Assembly (NCBI GenBank): GCA_009493725.1
Contig: VOGB01000004.1
Span: 806,001 to 870,000, forward strand
Direction of reading: 5' to 3'
DNA from: Pseudoramibacter fermentans
GTDB lineage: Bacteria > Bacillota > Clostridia > Eubacteriales > Eubacteriaceae
DNA length: 64,000 bases
In this document: positions 17,577-26,099 of the stretch, piece by piece
Layout: every line of letters begins with the position of its first letter
How positions within the stretch are numbered: the first letter of the stretch is position 1
Program-made: the position numbers and the translations under genes
Notes under the pieces: generated by a model
The model's input: the letters and a program-made list of their open reading frames with translations, nothing else
The model's database searches: none
Told to the model about the DNA's origin: nothing

Positions 17577-20267
17577 TTACGCCTGCTGCTCCGTCATCAG
17601 CTCTGTTTTTAGTGAGCTGAGCAGGTTAAGCGCCTGAATCGGCGTCATGCTGTTTAAATCGGCATCGCAGATTTGCGACAGCACGTCCTTTTCTTCCGGT
17701 TTTATTGCATTGTCAAATTCTGGTTTTGGCGATTGTGCCGCCATTTCCGTGTAAAAACTGATCTGATCGTCATTTTCAGCAGCCATATCCGCAGACGATG
17801 GATCTTTTGGATACAAGCTGGCAACCGGCGCCTCATCCTCTAATTCTTTTAAGATCACCCGCGCCCGCTGGGTCACGATTTTGGGAAAGCCCGCCAGCTG
17901 AGCGACCTCGATGCCATAGCTTTGATCCGCAGGCTGGTGACGAATCTTCCTTAAAAACACGACACCTTCCGGCGTTTCTTTGAGACCGATGCTTAAATTC
18001 TTTACACCAGGCTGCTGATTTTCCAATTGGGTGAGCTCGTGATAGTGGGTGGCAAACAGCGTCCGCGCGCCAATCGTCAGCGGATTCGACAAGTACTCCG
18101 CAACAGCCCACGCAATACTGACACCGTCAAAAGTGCTGGTGCCTCGGCCGATTTCATCCAAGATGACAAGTGAATGCTGAGTCGCATTTTTTAAAATATT
18201 GGAGACCTCAGACATTTCGACCATAAAGGTACTCTGTCCAGTTGTCAGGTCGTCCGACGCCCCAATTCTCGTGAAAATGCGGTCGCAAATGCCAATATGC
18301 GCGCTGTCCGCCGGCACAAATGACCCAATTTGCGCCATCAGCGTAATGATCGCCACCTGTCTGATATACGTGGATTTGCCGGCCATATTAGGGCCGGTAA
18401 TCAGCATCATCCGGTTTTCAGCCAGATCGAGCAGACAATCATTTGATACAAAGGCCCCTTCATCCATCAGCATTTCGGCCACGGGATGCCGGCTGTTGTA
18501 CATCTCAATGACGCCGTCGTCCGCAATTTCCGGCCTGACGTAATGATTAGAGACCGCAACCGCGGCGAGGGAATAAAGGGCGTCCAAAAAGGCGACATCG
18601 TGGGCGCGCTGCTGAATCCGCTTGATCTGAGCCATGATTTTTTCTCTGATATCGGAAAAAATCTGATATTCGAGCTGGGACAAACGTTGTTCAGCGCCGA
18701 GAATCTTCGTCTCCATTTCCTTCAATTCCGGCGTAAAAAATCGTTCAGAATTGGCCAGCGTCTGTTTGCGAATGTAATGCTCCGGCACTAAATCCAAATT
18801 CGTTTTAGTCACTTCGATGAAATAACCGAATACCCGGTTGTATTTGACCTTGAGTGATTTGATGCCGGTTTTTTCCCGTTCTTCGCTCTCCAGATCTTTC
18901 AGCCAGTCCTTGCCCTTGCTCTGCGCCTCTCTATAATCGTCGATTTCCTGATTAAATCCGGTTTTAATTACACCGCCGTCTTTTAACACGAAGGGCGCGT
19001 CATCTGAAATGGCCGACGCAATAAGCTGGTAAATATCTTCCAGATCGTCCGCCTGACCAAAAGCCGCCTGAAGCTTCGGGGCGTCGATGCTGTTGATGCA
19101 GTCCTTTAGTGCTGGGAGCATACCGACCGACTGCTTAAGGGACAGCATGTCCTTCGGATTAACGGTGCCAAAAGAAATTTTGCCGCAAATCCGCTCCAAA
19201 TCGTAAATCTTTCCCAGTATCGTCTTAAAATCCTGAAGTGCCCCTGGATTATCCACCAGCTCGGCCACATACTGCTGACGCGTCTCGATTTTATCTCGAT
19301 CAATCAATGGCGCTTCGATCCATTGCCTGAGCATTCTGCCGCCCATTGCCGTTGTCGTCTGATCTAGAACCCAAAGCAGACTGCCGCGCTTTTCACCGTG
19401 TCTCAAGGTTTCAGTCAATTCCAAGTTGCGGCGCGTCGGCAGATCCAAAAGCATGTACTCGCTCGTTTTGTAAAAGGATACGTGATTGATATGGGCCAAA
19501 ACTTTTTTCTGGGACTCTTCGATGTAATTCAAAAGCGCGCCTGAAGCCCGAACCGCCGCGTCATGATCCTTTAATCCCAGCGCATCCAGCGCAAAAACGT
19601 GAAACTGGTTTTTCACCACTTCTTCTCCAGAATCGCGCTGATAATGCTGATCGGCGTACAGCGAAACCATGCAGTTAAAACGCATTTTCAGTTGCTGGAC
19701 AAATTTTGACTGCTTGTACAGGCTCGAGCTCATAATGATTTCCGACGGATTGATCTTCCCGATTTCACCCATGAGCTCATTCTGACCCGGTGTGTTAGGG
19801 ATTTCCGTCGTATTGAAATCGCCAGTTGTCAAATCCACGTAAGCCAGCCCGACGCTGCTTCTTCCGCCATAAAGCGAAGCGAGATAATTGTTTTCCTTCG
19901 CTTTGATCGCGCCGTCTGAGGTAATGGTCCCGGGGGTGATCACCTTGATGATTTCACGCTTGACCAATCCCTTCGCCAGAGAAGGATCCTCCATCTGTTC
20001 GCACACGGCAACCTTGTAGCCCTTCTCAACCAGCTTAGCGATGTACGGCTCTGCCGCATGATGGGGCACGCCGCACATTGGCGCCGGCTCATCCAGTCCG
20101 CACTGCTTGCCCGTCAGTGCAATTTCCAGCACCTTTGACGCCGTCAATGCATCGTCAAAAAACGTTTCAAAGAAGTCCCCTACTCTGAAAAGCATTATGC
20201 AGTCTGGCACCTGCTCGTGCATTTTCAGATACTGCTGCATCATCGGCGTTAAACCCATCTTCACCAC
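17577..20267 (-). CDS. mutS: DNA mismatch repair protein MutS
   Basis: MutS recognises mismatches and small loops. The 896-residue protein retains the Phe-x-Glu mismatch wedge (GDFFETF, about residue 33-37), the connector and core domains, and the ABC-type ATPase with Walker A GPNMAGKSTYI, the signature STFMVEM and Walker B LVILDEIGRGTSTFDG. The length and C-terminal helix-turn-helix dimer region (NSMTPIQALNLLSSLK) are typical. The stop lies 18 bp before mutL. Confidence 0.98.
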   Translation of the reverse strand: MVKMGLTPMMQQYLKMHEQVPDCIMLFRVGDFFETFFDDALTASKVLEIALTGKQCGLDEPAPMCGVPHHAAEPYIAKLVEKGYKVAVCEQMEDPSLAKGLVKREIIKVITPGTITSDGAIKAKENNYLASLYGGRSSVGLAYVDLTTGDFNTTEIPNTPGQNELMGEIGKINPSEIIMSSSLYKQSKFVQQLKMRFNCMVSLYADQHYQRDSGEEVVKNQFHVFALDALGLKDHDAAVRASGALLNYIEESQKKVLAHINHVSFYKTSEYMLLDLPTRRNLELTETLRHGEKRGSLLWVLDQTTTAMGGRMLRQWIEAPLIDRDKIETRQQYVAELVDNPGALQDFKTILGKIYDLERICGKISFGTVNPKDMLSLKQSVGMLPALKDCINSIDAPKLQAAFGQADDLEDIYQLIASAISDDAPFVLKDGGVIKTGFNQEIDDYREAQSKGKDWLKDLESEEREKTGIKSLKVKYNRVFGYFIEVTKTNLDLVPEHYIRKQTLANSERFFTPELKEMETKILGAEQRLSQLEYQIFSDIREKIMAQIKRIQQRAHDVAFLDALYSLAAVAVSNHYVRPEIADDGVIEMYNSRHPVAEMLMDEGAFVSNDCLLDLAENRMMLITGPNMAGKSTYIRQVAIITLMAQIGSFVPADSAHIGICDRIFTRIGASDDLTTGQSTFMVEMSEVSNILKNATQHSLVILDEIGRGTSTFDGVSIAWAVAEYLSNPLTIGARTLFATHYHELTQLENQQPGVKNLSIGLKETPEGVVFLRKIRHQPADQSYGIEVAQLAGFPKIVTQRARVILKELEDEAPVASLYPKDPSSADMAAENDDQISFYTEMAAQSPKPEFDNAIKPEEKDVLSQICDADLNSMTPIQALNLLSSLKTELMTEQQA

Positions 20268-20273
20268 TTCTTT

Positions 20274-21605
20274 CTAATTTAATGAACCAATCGCCGTGCC
20301 GTCAAGGCTGAAGGTCTTGGCCCGATCGATGTGAACGGGGATAATCGTCCCAATCGTTGCCATGTCTCCGGTAAAATTGACCAGCTTGCCGTTTAGGGTT
20401 CGACCGGACAATTTGTTTGGATTGTGCGCACTTTTGCCTTCGACAAGCACTTCAACATCCTGATCCTGGAACCACGCATTCTGATCATTGCCGATTTCGT
20501 GCAGTACGTCCAGCAGCCGGTTCAGCCGCTGATGCTTGACCTCATCAGGAATCTGATCGTCCATCTCTGCCGCAGGCGTACCACTGCGTTTTGAGTAAAT
20601 AAACGAAAACGCCGAATCAAACCGGCACGCCCGAACCACGTCGAGGGTTTCTTCAAAATCCGCTTCGGTTTCGCCCGGGAAACCCACGATGATGTCGGTC
20701 GTAATCGCCACATGAGGGATGCGGTTGCGAATTTTTTCCACCAGCGCAATGATCTGTTCCTTTGTGTAGCCGCGGTGCATCGCCTTTAAAATGCGCGTTG
20801 ACCCGCTCTGAATCGCCAGATGGATGGACGGGCAGACCTTGTCACAGGTCGCAATGGCTTCAATCACTGCGTCGCTCATATCCTTGGGGTGGCTCGTCAT
20901 GAAGCGGATTCTCCGCAGCCCTTCGATGGCGTTGACATCACGAAGCAAATCCGCGAACCCGTAACCGTCCCGGCGATCGTTGCCGTAGGAGTTGACATTC
21001 TGACCCAGCAGCATGACTTCCAAACAGCCGTCTTCAACCAGACGTGTGATCTCTTCGATAATTTTTTCATGCGGGCGGCTGACTTCCCTTCCTCGCGTGT
21101 AAGGCACAATACAGTAAGTGCAGAAATTGTTGCACCCCTTCATGATCGACACATAACTTTTAAACGGGTATTTTCGATCAACCGGCAGATTTTCAACCAG
21201 CCCCTGATCATCATCGTAAATTTCGATTGTCCGGCTGCGGGTTTCAATAAATTCCTCCAGCAGCTGCGGAAAATGTTCGATGTTGTGCGTCCCAAAGACA
21301 ATATCGACCTGCGGATTTTTTTCTTTAATTTGTTTGACAATGGCAGGCTGCTGCATCATGCAGCCGCAGACCGCCAGAATGAGATCAGGGTTTTTCTTTT
21401 TGATGTGTTTAAAATTGCCGACATTGCCGAAAAAGCGTTCGTCCGCATTTTCCCGGACACTGCAGGTGTTCATCACCACAACGCCGGCGGTCTTTTCGTC
21501 GTCTGTCGGCGTGTAGCCCATTTCCTTCAGCATGCCTGATATTTTTTCAGAATCATTCTCATTCATCTGACAGCCGTAAGTGATAATTTTATAGGTTTTA
21601 TTCAT
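20274..21605 (-). CDS. miaB: tRNA-2-methylthio-N6-dimethylallyladenosine synthase MiaB
   Basis: MiaB is a radical-SAM methylthiotransferase that converts i6A37 to ms2i6A37. Three cysteines in the N-terminal domain (YGCQMN, NTCSVRE, CGCMMQ) hold the auxiliary cluster. The radical-SAM motif is CNNFCTYC, and a C-terminal TRAM-like domain ends the 443-residue protein. The open frame reaches 21650, but the ATG at 21605 follows AAAGGA with 6-nt spacing. Its ATGAATAA sequence contains the stop of the upstream nnr gene, giving a tight overlap. It works on the product of miaA, found in the same gene run. Confidence 0.97.
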   Translation of the reverse strand: MNKTYKIITYGCQMNENDSEKISGMLKEMGYTPTDDEKTAGVVVMNTCSVRENADERFFGNVGNFKHIKKKNPDLILAVCGCMMQQPAIVKQIKEKNPQVDIVFGTHNIEHFPQLLEEFIETRSRTIEIYDDDQGLVENLPVDRKYPFKSYVSIMKGCNNFCTYCIVPYTRGREVSRPHEKIIEEITRLVEDGCLEVMLLGQNVNSYGNDRRDGYGFADLLRDVNAIEGLRRIRFMTSHPKDMSDAVIEAIATCDKVCPSIHLAIQSGSTRILKAMHRGYTKEQIIALVEKIRNRIPHVAITTDIIVGFPGETEADFEETLDVVRACRFDSAFSFIYSKRSGTPAAEMDDQIPDEVKHQRLNRLLDVLHEIGNDQNAWFQDQDVEVLVEGKSAHNPNKLSGRTLNGKLVNFTGDMATIGTIIPVHIDRAKTFSLDGTAIGSLN

Positions 21606-23127
21606 TCGCATTCCTTTTAGTCGTTTTAAAGCTTTCCGGCAGCTTGTCAATTAAATGCATCGCATTCAATGCACATTCGCCAAATTGCTCAGCCGCCATG
21701 TCGCCAGAAAGTCCGTGCAGATAGACACCGAGCTTGGCCGCGTCTTCCGGCCTTGATGTCTGTGAAAGAAGCCCCGCGATGATGCCGGTCAAAATGTCGC
21801 CGCTTCCAGCCGTCGCCATGCCCGGGTTGCCCGTCGTGTTGAACCAAATTTCGCACTGCGCTGGATCATCCCCACGGGGAACGAAAATCCGTGTGCGGTA
21901 CCCCTTCAGCACGAGAATGACCTGGTATTTCGCGGCAAATTCCGAAGCGATTTGGGTGCTGTTTTCCTTATATTCATCCTTAGTAATTTCGCAGAGTCTG
22001 CAGAATTCGCCAGCGTGAGGCGTTAAAATAATCGGACCCGCGTGTTCAGACAAAACCGATTTGATTTTGGAGAGATGGTATAAACCGTCCGCGTCGATGA
22101 CCACCGGTTTTCCCGTTTCAATCAGCCACTTGATCAGATCCGCGTAGAGCATTTTTCGACCGATGCCCGGCCCGATCACGTAAGCCGTCGCCTTCTGCTG
22201 CTTGAGCTGGCTGATGACGTTGTCCTGCGTGTAGGGCTTGACCATGATTTCCCAAGGCATCTGTGCCGCCACAATCTCGTAAATGCTTTCCGGCACCCAG
22301 GTTGTCACCAGACCGGCGCCTGATCTTAAACAGGCGGCTGAACTCATCAAACCTGCGCCGATCATACCGCGGCTACCCGCGACGATTGAAACTGCACCGT
22401 AGTCGTACTTATTGGAATTTTTCAGGCGTTTCGCTAGTTTGGGGATACTTTCGTCATCTAATACTTTTTTCTGTGAATCCGTGTACTGCTCCGAAATGCC
22501 CACATCCAGCACTGTCGGTTCTCCCAGAAAGTCCGGGCCATCCTCCAGCAGCATTCCCACTTTTGGATTTTGAATGATCAACGTCCGATCCGCCCGGATC
22601 GCCTGACCAACGGTCAAGCCATTGCTCCCTCTGAGCCCAGAAGGGATGTCGATCGCGTAAATGACGGCCTTAGACTGATTGACATATTCAAAAAGCGCGG
22701 CGACATTCGGATAAAGGGGCCGGTTTTTCAGACCGTTGCCTAAAACTGCGTCGACGATGACGTCGGCGTCCCGAATCATTCTTTCTGTATTGTCATCGAG
22801 TTCTGTAAAGAAAGCGTAAGGGACGCCAGTATCCTGCAGGCGTTTGAAATTGCGCTCTGAATTCGGCGTAAAGTGATCGGGATTGCCGACAAACAAAACC
22901 TGAACGGGCCTACGCTGATTAAAGCACAGCCGCGCGACAACCTGACCGTCGCCGCCATTATTGCCTGCTCCGCACAAAACCAATATTTTGGCATCACTCG
23001 CCGTTTCACGGTCGATCACATCGAAGCAGCAGTGTCCTGCTCTTTCCATGAGTTCATAATCGGCGATTCCGTGAGCGATGGTCTGGCGATCCATTTCACT
23101 CATTTCCGCCGGCGTCACCACTTTCAT
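21598..23127 (-). CDS. nnr: Bifunctional NAD(P)H-hydrate epimerase / ADP-dependent dehydratase
   Basis: This metabolite-repair enzyme epimerises and dehydrates damaged NAD(P)HX back to NAD(P)H. The 509-residue protein has an N-terminal YjeF_N epimerase domain (about 1-215, with GAGNNGGDGQVVAR and IDIPSGL) and a C-terminal ribokinase-like dehydratase domain (about 225-500, with VIGPGIG, DADGLY, LTPHAGEF and GNPGMATAGSGD). Both halves look intact. It starts the run leading into miaB and mutS. Confidence 0.95.
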   Translation of the reverse strand: MKVVTPAEMSEMDRQTIAHGIADYELMERAGHCCFDVIDRETASDAKILVLCGAGNNGGDGQVVARLCFNQRRPVQVLFVGNPDHFTPNSERNFKRLQDTGVPYAFFTELDDNTERMIRDADVIVDAVLGNGLKNRPLYPNVAALFEYVNQSKAVIYAIDIPSGLRGSNGLTVGQAIRADRTLIIQNPKVGMLLEDGPDFLGEPTVLDVGISEQYTDSQKKVLDDESIPKLAKRLKNSNKYDYGAVSIVAGSRGMIGAGLMSSAACLRSGAGLVTTWVPESIYEIVAAQMPWEIMVKPYTQDNVISQLKQQKATAYVIGPGIGRKMLYADLIKWLIETGKPVVIDADGLYHLSKIKSVLSEHAGPIILTPHAGEFCRLCEITKDEYKENSTQIASEFAAKYQVILVLKGYRTRIFVPRGDDPAQCEIWFNTTGNPGMATAGSGDILTGIIAGLLSQTSRPEDAAKLGVYLHGLSGDMAAEQFGECALNAMHLIDKLPESFKTTKRNANE

Positions 23128-23163
23128 ATGTGCTCCTTTTCTTTATAAATGGTCATAAAACAA

Positions 23164-23187
23164 CAAAAAGCAAGGCAGATGCCTTAC
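23164..23187 (-). terminator. Intrinsic terminator after the small membrane protein gene
   Basis: A short stem AAGGC/GCCTT with tetraloop AGAT (23172-23185) is followed on the minus strand by five Ts. It is the only terminator candidate between 23207 and nnr. Confidence 0.7.
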
Positions 23188-23206
23188 TTTTTTGTTCGCA
23201 ATATTC

Positions 23207-23407
23207 TTATTGATTATTCAGAGAAGATGTCGGCTTAGCCCCAATATTAATTTGATAAACCTGCTGAATGCCGTCCTTGGTTAATTGAATTTTACTGGCA
23301 TTGTTGTAGACATCGCCGATGACAAAAGAGGACATCAAAAAAATTAACGCAAAAGCCACAATAAAATATACGACTAAATCGCGTACTTTATGTTCACCTT
23401 GTCCCAT
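23207..23407 (-). CDS. Small single-pass membrane protein, unknown function
   Basis: I do not recognise this 66-residue protein. A charged N-terminus (MGQGEHKVRD) precedes one hydrophobic helix (about residues 11-31), and a polar outer tail (VYNNASKIQLTKDGIQQVYQ) follows. AAGGTG lies 5 nt upstream of the ATG, and a terminator follows, so it is probably a real gene. It sits between yebC and nnr on the same strand. Confidence 0.72.
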   Translation of the reverse strand: MGQGEHKVRDLVVYFIVAFALIFLMSSFVIGDVYNNASKIQLTKDGIQQVYQINIGAKPTSSLNNQ

Positions 23408-23447
23408 AAGAACACCTTGTCCCTTTCTTATTTAGATTACGTAAAAA

Positions 23448-24173
23448 TTACGCCTCGGCCCAATTGTGGAAGACTTCCTGAACGTCGTCGTTATCTTCGA
23501 ACATGTCGAGCATTTTTTCCATTTTCTGACCATCTTCTTCAGAAAGTTCGGTTTCGGTCGACGGGATCTGAGCGATTTCCCCAGAAGCGACCTTGTACCC
23601 AGCTGCCTGAATTTGGTCGAGCACGTTGGCAAAATCCGACGGTGCCGTCTTGATTTCGTAGCCATCTTCCGACGTTTCCATATCCTCTGCGCCGGCGTCC
23701 AAAGCCACCATCATCAGCTCGTCCTCGTCGATATCGTCTGATTTCTCGATTAGAATTCTGCCTGCCCGCTCAAACAAATAGCTCACGCAGCCATTGGTTC
23801 CCAAATTGCCGCCGTTTTTATCGAAGATATGCCGCACATCGCCAGCTGTTCGGTTTTTGTTGTCGGTCAACGCCTGAACGATGACAGCTGCGCCGCCCGG
23901 ACCGTATCCTTCGTAGGTGATTTCTTCAAAAACAGCATCGCCCAATTCGCCGGAGCCTTTTTTAATGGCGCGGTCGATATTGTCGTTCGGCATGTTTGCA
24001 GCCTTTGCCTTTGCAACGGCTTCACGAAGCTTAGAGTTCATTTCCGGATCGCCGCCGCCTTCACGAGCTGCAACGGCAATCAGTTTCGCCATCTTGGTGA
24101 AAATTTTTCCTTTTGCCGCATCCTGTTTCCCTTTTCTATTTTTAATGTTGTTCCATTTTGAATGTCCAGACAT
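23448..24173 (-). CDS. YebC/PmpR family protein (translation or transcription factor)
   Basis: A 241-residue member of the TACO1/YebC family; recent work on the family supports a role in translation of difficult peptide motifs, and older annotation is DNA-binding regulator. The start MSGHSKWNNIKNRKGKQDA, the block NDNIDRAIKKGSG and the block YEGYGPGGAA are diagnostic. The acidic C-terminal half is typical. The gene stands alone between the ydbC-like gene and the small membrane protein. Confidence 0.93.
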   Translation of the reverse strand: MSGHSKWNNIKNRKGKQDAAKGKIFTKMAKLIAVAAREGGGDPEMNSKLREAVAKAKAANMPNDNIDRAIKKGSGELGDAVFEEITYEGYGPGGAAVIVQALTDNKNRTAGDVRHIFDKNGGNLGTNGCVSYLFERAGRILIEKSDDIDEDELMMVALDAGAEDMETSEDGYEIKTAPSDFANVLDQIQAAGYKVASGEIAQIPSTETELSEEDGQKMEKMLDMFEDNDDVQEVFHNWAEA

Positions 24174-24265
24174 TGCTATACCTCCGAATTATATTGATTA
24201 ATATTACCATCATTTCATGAACATTTATTATAGCATAGGTGAAACGATGATTCAAATTTGCGCAA

Positions 24266-24290
24266 ACAAAAAGCACAGCGTCCGCTGTGC
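24266..24290 (-). terminator. Intrinsic terminator after the YdbC-like gene
   Basis: A perfect 8-bp stem GCACAGCG/CGCTGTGC (24273-24280 with 24283-24290) is followed on the minus strand by TTTTTG and another T-rich stretch. It begins 11 bp past the stop. Confidence 0.85.
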
Positions 24291-24300
24291 CGGTTCCGCA

Positions 24301-24519
24301 TTATAGATCCATATCGTTGAGAATATCTTTCAGTTCCGCTAATTCATCTGTCGTCAAAGTAATCCCCTTGCGCATTCTTTCGTGGTTCGGCGCCCAGTCG
24401 CGGATGTCGTATTTCGGTTCTCTCCCATTCCAACTGACCTTGTTGAGTTCTTTCTGCCAGCCGTTGCTGCCTTCAGACAGCACGCCGCATTCTTCGACGA
24501 CTTCGTATTCAAATGCCAT
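24301..24519 (-). CDS. YdbC family protein (PC4-like ssDNA-binding fold)
   Basis: A 72-residue protein with the YdbC pattern: WQKELNKVSWNGREPKYDIR followed by W-x-P-x-H-x-R-M-x-K-G-I-T-L. The family adopts the PC4/Sub1 single-stranded nucleic-acid-binding fold; its bacterial role is not settled. The length is typical. It lies 29 bp downstream of the glutaredoxin gene and shares its direction. Confidence 0.88.
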   Translation of the reverse strand: MAFEYEVVEECGVLSEGSNGWQKELNKVSWNGREPKYDIRDWAPNHERMRKGITLTTDELAELKDILNDMDL

Positions 24520-24548
24520 TGCTATTCCTCCTTATTGTTAACGGCCTT

Positions 24549-24794
24549 TTATTCAAGACCTTCTGATTCGTAAAGTGTAAATAAATCATCGCAGCCGCCC
24601 ACAAATTTGTCGTTAAGAAAGACGTATGGGACGGTCGTCTGACCGGTCTTTTCGATTAAAGCCTGTTTCTGATCATCTTGTCCCCATATATCGTGATCCG
24701 TGTAAGGGATCTGAAGCTGATCCAGTAACCCTTTGGCCCGTTTGCAGTACGGACAGGTCGGCCAAGTGTAGAGTTCTGCTTTTTGTACTTTCAC
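24549..24794 (-). CDS. Glutaredoxin
   Basis: An 81-residue glutaredoxin with the dithiol active site CPYCKRAKGLL, the cis-proline segment TTVPYVFLN and the C-terminal glycine pair GGCDDL that contacts glutathione-type substrates. The start is GTG at 24794, with AGGAAA upstream. A low-molecular-weight thiol partner is not evident from the window, so substrates are unknown. Confidence 0.92.
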   Translation of the reverse strand: MKVQKAELYTWPTCPYCKRAKGLLDQLQIPYTDHDIWGQDDQKQALIEKTGQTTVPYVFLNDKFVGGCDDLFTLYESEGLE

Positions 24795-24890
24795 CTTATT
24801 ATTTCCTTTCCATTTTGGATGCGTTCAATTAAATTAGTATGCATTATTTCTCAAATTATAGCGAATGCTTTCGCTATTTTCAATTCTTTT

Positions 24891-25955
24891 CTAAGATTTT
24901 TTAAGCGTCTCCTTCATTCTTTTGGCATCTCGGGCAAAGTACACGGCGGTTTGATCGGAAATTGCGCCGTCTTTCCACAATCGGAGCAGATCGGCTTCCA
25001 TCGTCTGGCTGCCAAATCGGCTCTCGGTCATCATAAAATTGTAGAGCTGCTCTCTTTCATTCTGCCGGATTAAATTCTGAACCGCAGTCGTCGCCACAAG
25101 CACTTCAGACGCACAGACCCGGCCCGTCCGATTTTTATTCGGCAGAAGCTGCTGCCACAGCACAGCTTTTAAATTCATCGAAAGCACCTGGCGGATCTGC
25201 GCCGCCTGATTTTGATCCGGAAAAAGTGAAAGCATGCGGTCGATCGCGCCGTCGGCTGTCGGCGTGTGCAGCGTCGAAAAAATGAGATGTCCCGTTTCCG
25301 CCGCTTCCAACGCAATTTTTACAGTCTCGGCGTCGCGCATTTCACCAATTAAAAGCACATCCGGGTCCTCCCGAAGGGCCGCGCGAAGCCCCTGCCGGTA
25401 GTCGATCACGTCGCTGCCGATTTCCCGTTGATGAATCATCGCTCTGCCCTTAGGGTAAAGATATTCAATGGGGTCCTCCAGCGTCATAATGTGAACAGGC
25501 TTGGATTGGTTAATTTGGTTGAGAATCGACGCGAGCGTCGTCGATTTTCCGGAACCGGTCGGTCCACAGATGAGGACAAGTCCCTTTGGAATCTGCCAGA
25601 ATCGCTGCACAATCGACGGCAGTCCCAAGGTTTCGAGTGCAGGGATCACCTCCGGCAAAAGCCGAATGGCGGCGGCTAAGGATCCGCGCTGCGAGTAAAC
25701 ATTAATCCGACAGCGGATTTTTCCGACATCCCGCGCAAAATCCACCGACCCATGCTGTTTTAATTTCTTAATCAGCGCGCCGTTTTCACCGATCAATTCC
25801 CTCGCCAATTCCCTGCAGTCCTTTCGGTCCAATACCGCCTGATCCAAATTGCGCAGAGTGCCGTCTATTCGGCATTTCGGGTGTTCATCGATCGAAAAGT
25901 GCACATCGCTGGCGCGGTGACGGTACGCTTTCTCTATCCATTTGTATGCTTGCAT
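24891..25955 (-). CDS. pilT: PilT-type twitching motility / pilus retraction ATPase
   Basis: A hexameric secretion ATPase that powers pilus retraction. About 354 residues: N-terminal PAS-like domain (SDVHFSIDEHPKCRIDGTL), Walker A GPTGSGKSTTLA, Asp box EDPIEYLY, Walker B DVLLIGEMRD and His box TGHLIFSTLHT. The string REDPDVLLIGEMRD and the C-terminal region place it in PilT rather than PilB/GspE. The GTG at 25967 lies in the ribosome-binding site GTGGAG, so the ATG at 25955 is preferred. No other pilus gene is adjacent. Confidence 0.93.
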   Translation of the reverse strand: MQAYKWIEKAYRHRASDVHFSIDEHPKCRIDGTLRNLDQAVLDRKDCRELARELIGENGALIKKLKQHGSVDFARDVGKIRCRINVYSQRGSLAAAIRLLPEVIPALETLGLPSIVQRFWQIPKGLVLICGPTGSGKSTTLASILNQINQSKPVHIMTLEDPIEYLYPKGRAMIHQREIGSDVIDYRQGLRAALREDPDVLLIGEMRDAETVKIALEAAETGHLIFSTLHTPTADGAIDRMLSLFPDQNQAAQIRQVLSMNLKAVLWQQLLPNKNRTGRVCASEVLVATTAVQNLIRQNEREQLYNFMMTESRFGSQTMEADLLRLWKDGAISDQTAVYFARDAKRMKETLKKS

Positions 25956-26041
25956 GATTTTCTCCACATCATGTTGTCAAGGTTAGGTAATCGTTTGTAT
26001 TTTATAACAGGTGCCGTCAAAAATCAATCCGTGAACCATAA

Positions 26042-26083
26042 AAAGACCCCTGACTGTCCATCTGTTTCAATGTCAGTCAGGGG
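26042..26083 (-). terminator. Intrinsic terminator after the LTA-synthase-like gene
   Basis: A perfect 10-bp stem CCCCTGACTG/CAGTCAGGGG (26047-26056 with 26074-26083) with a 17-nt loop precedes TCTTTTT on the minus strand. It lies 17 bp past the stop. Confidence 0.88.
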
Positions 26084-26099
26084 TTAAATGCGTGACAAC

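Noticed and set aside
20820..21539. A 239-codon plus-strand frame
   Set aside because: Shadow of miaB; no ribosome-binding site and no homology.
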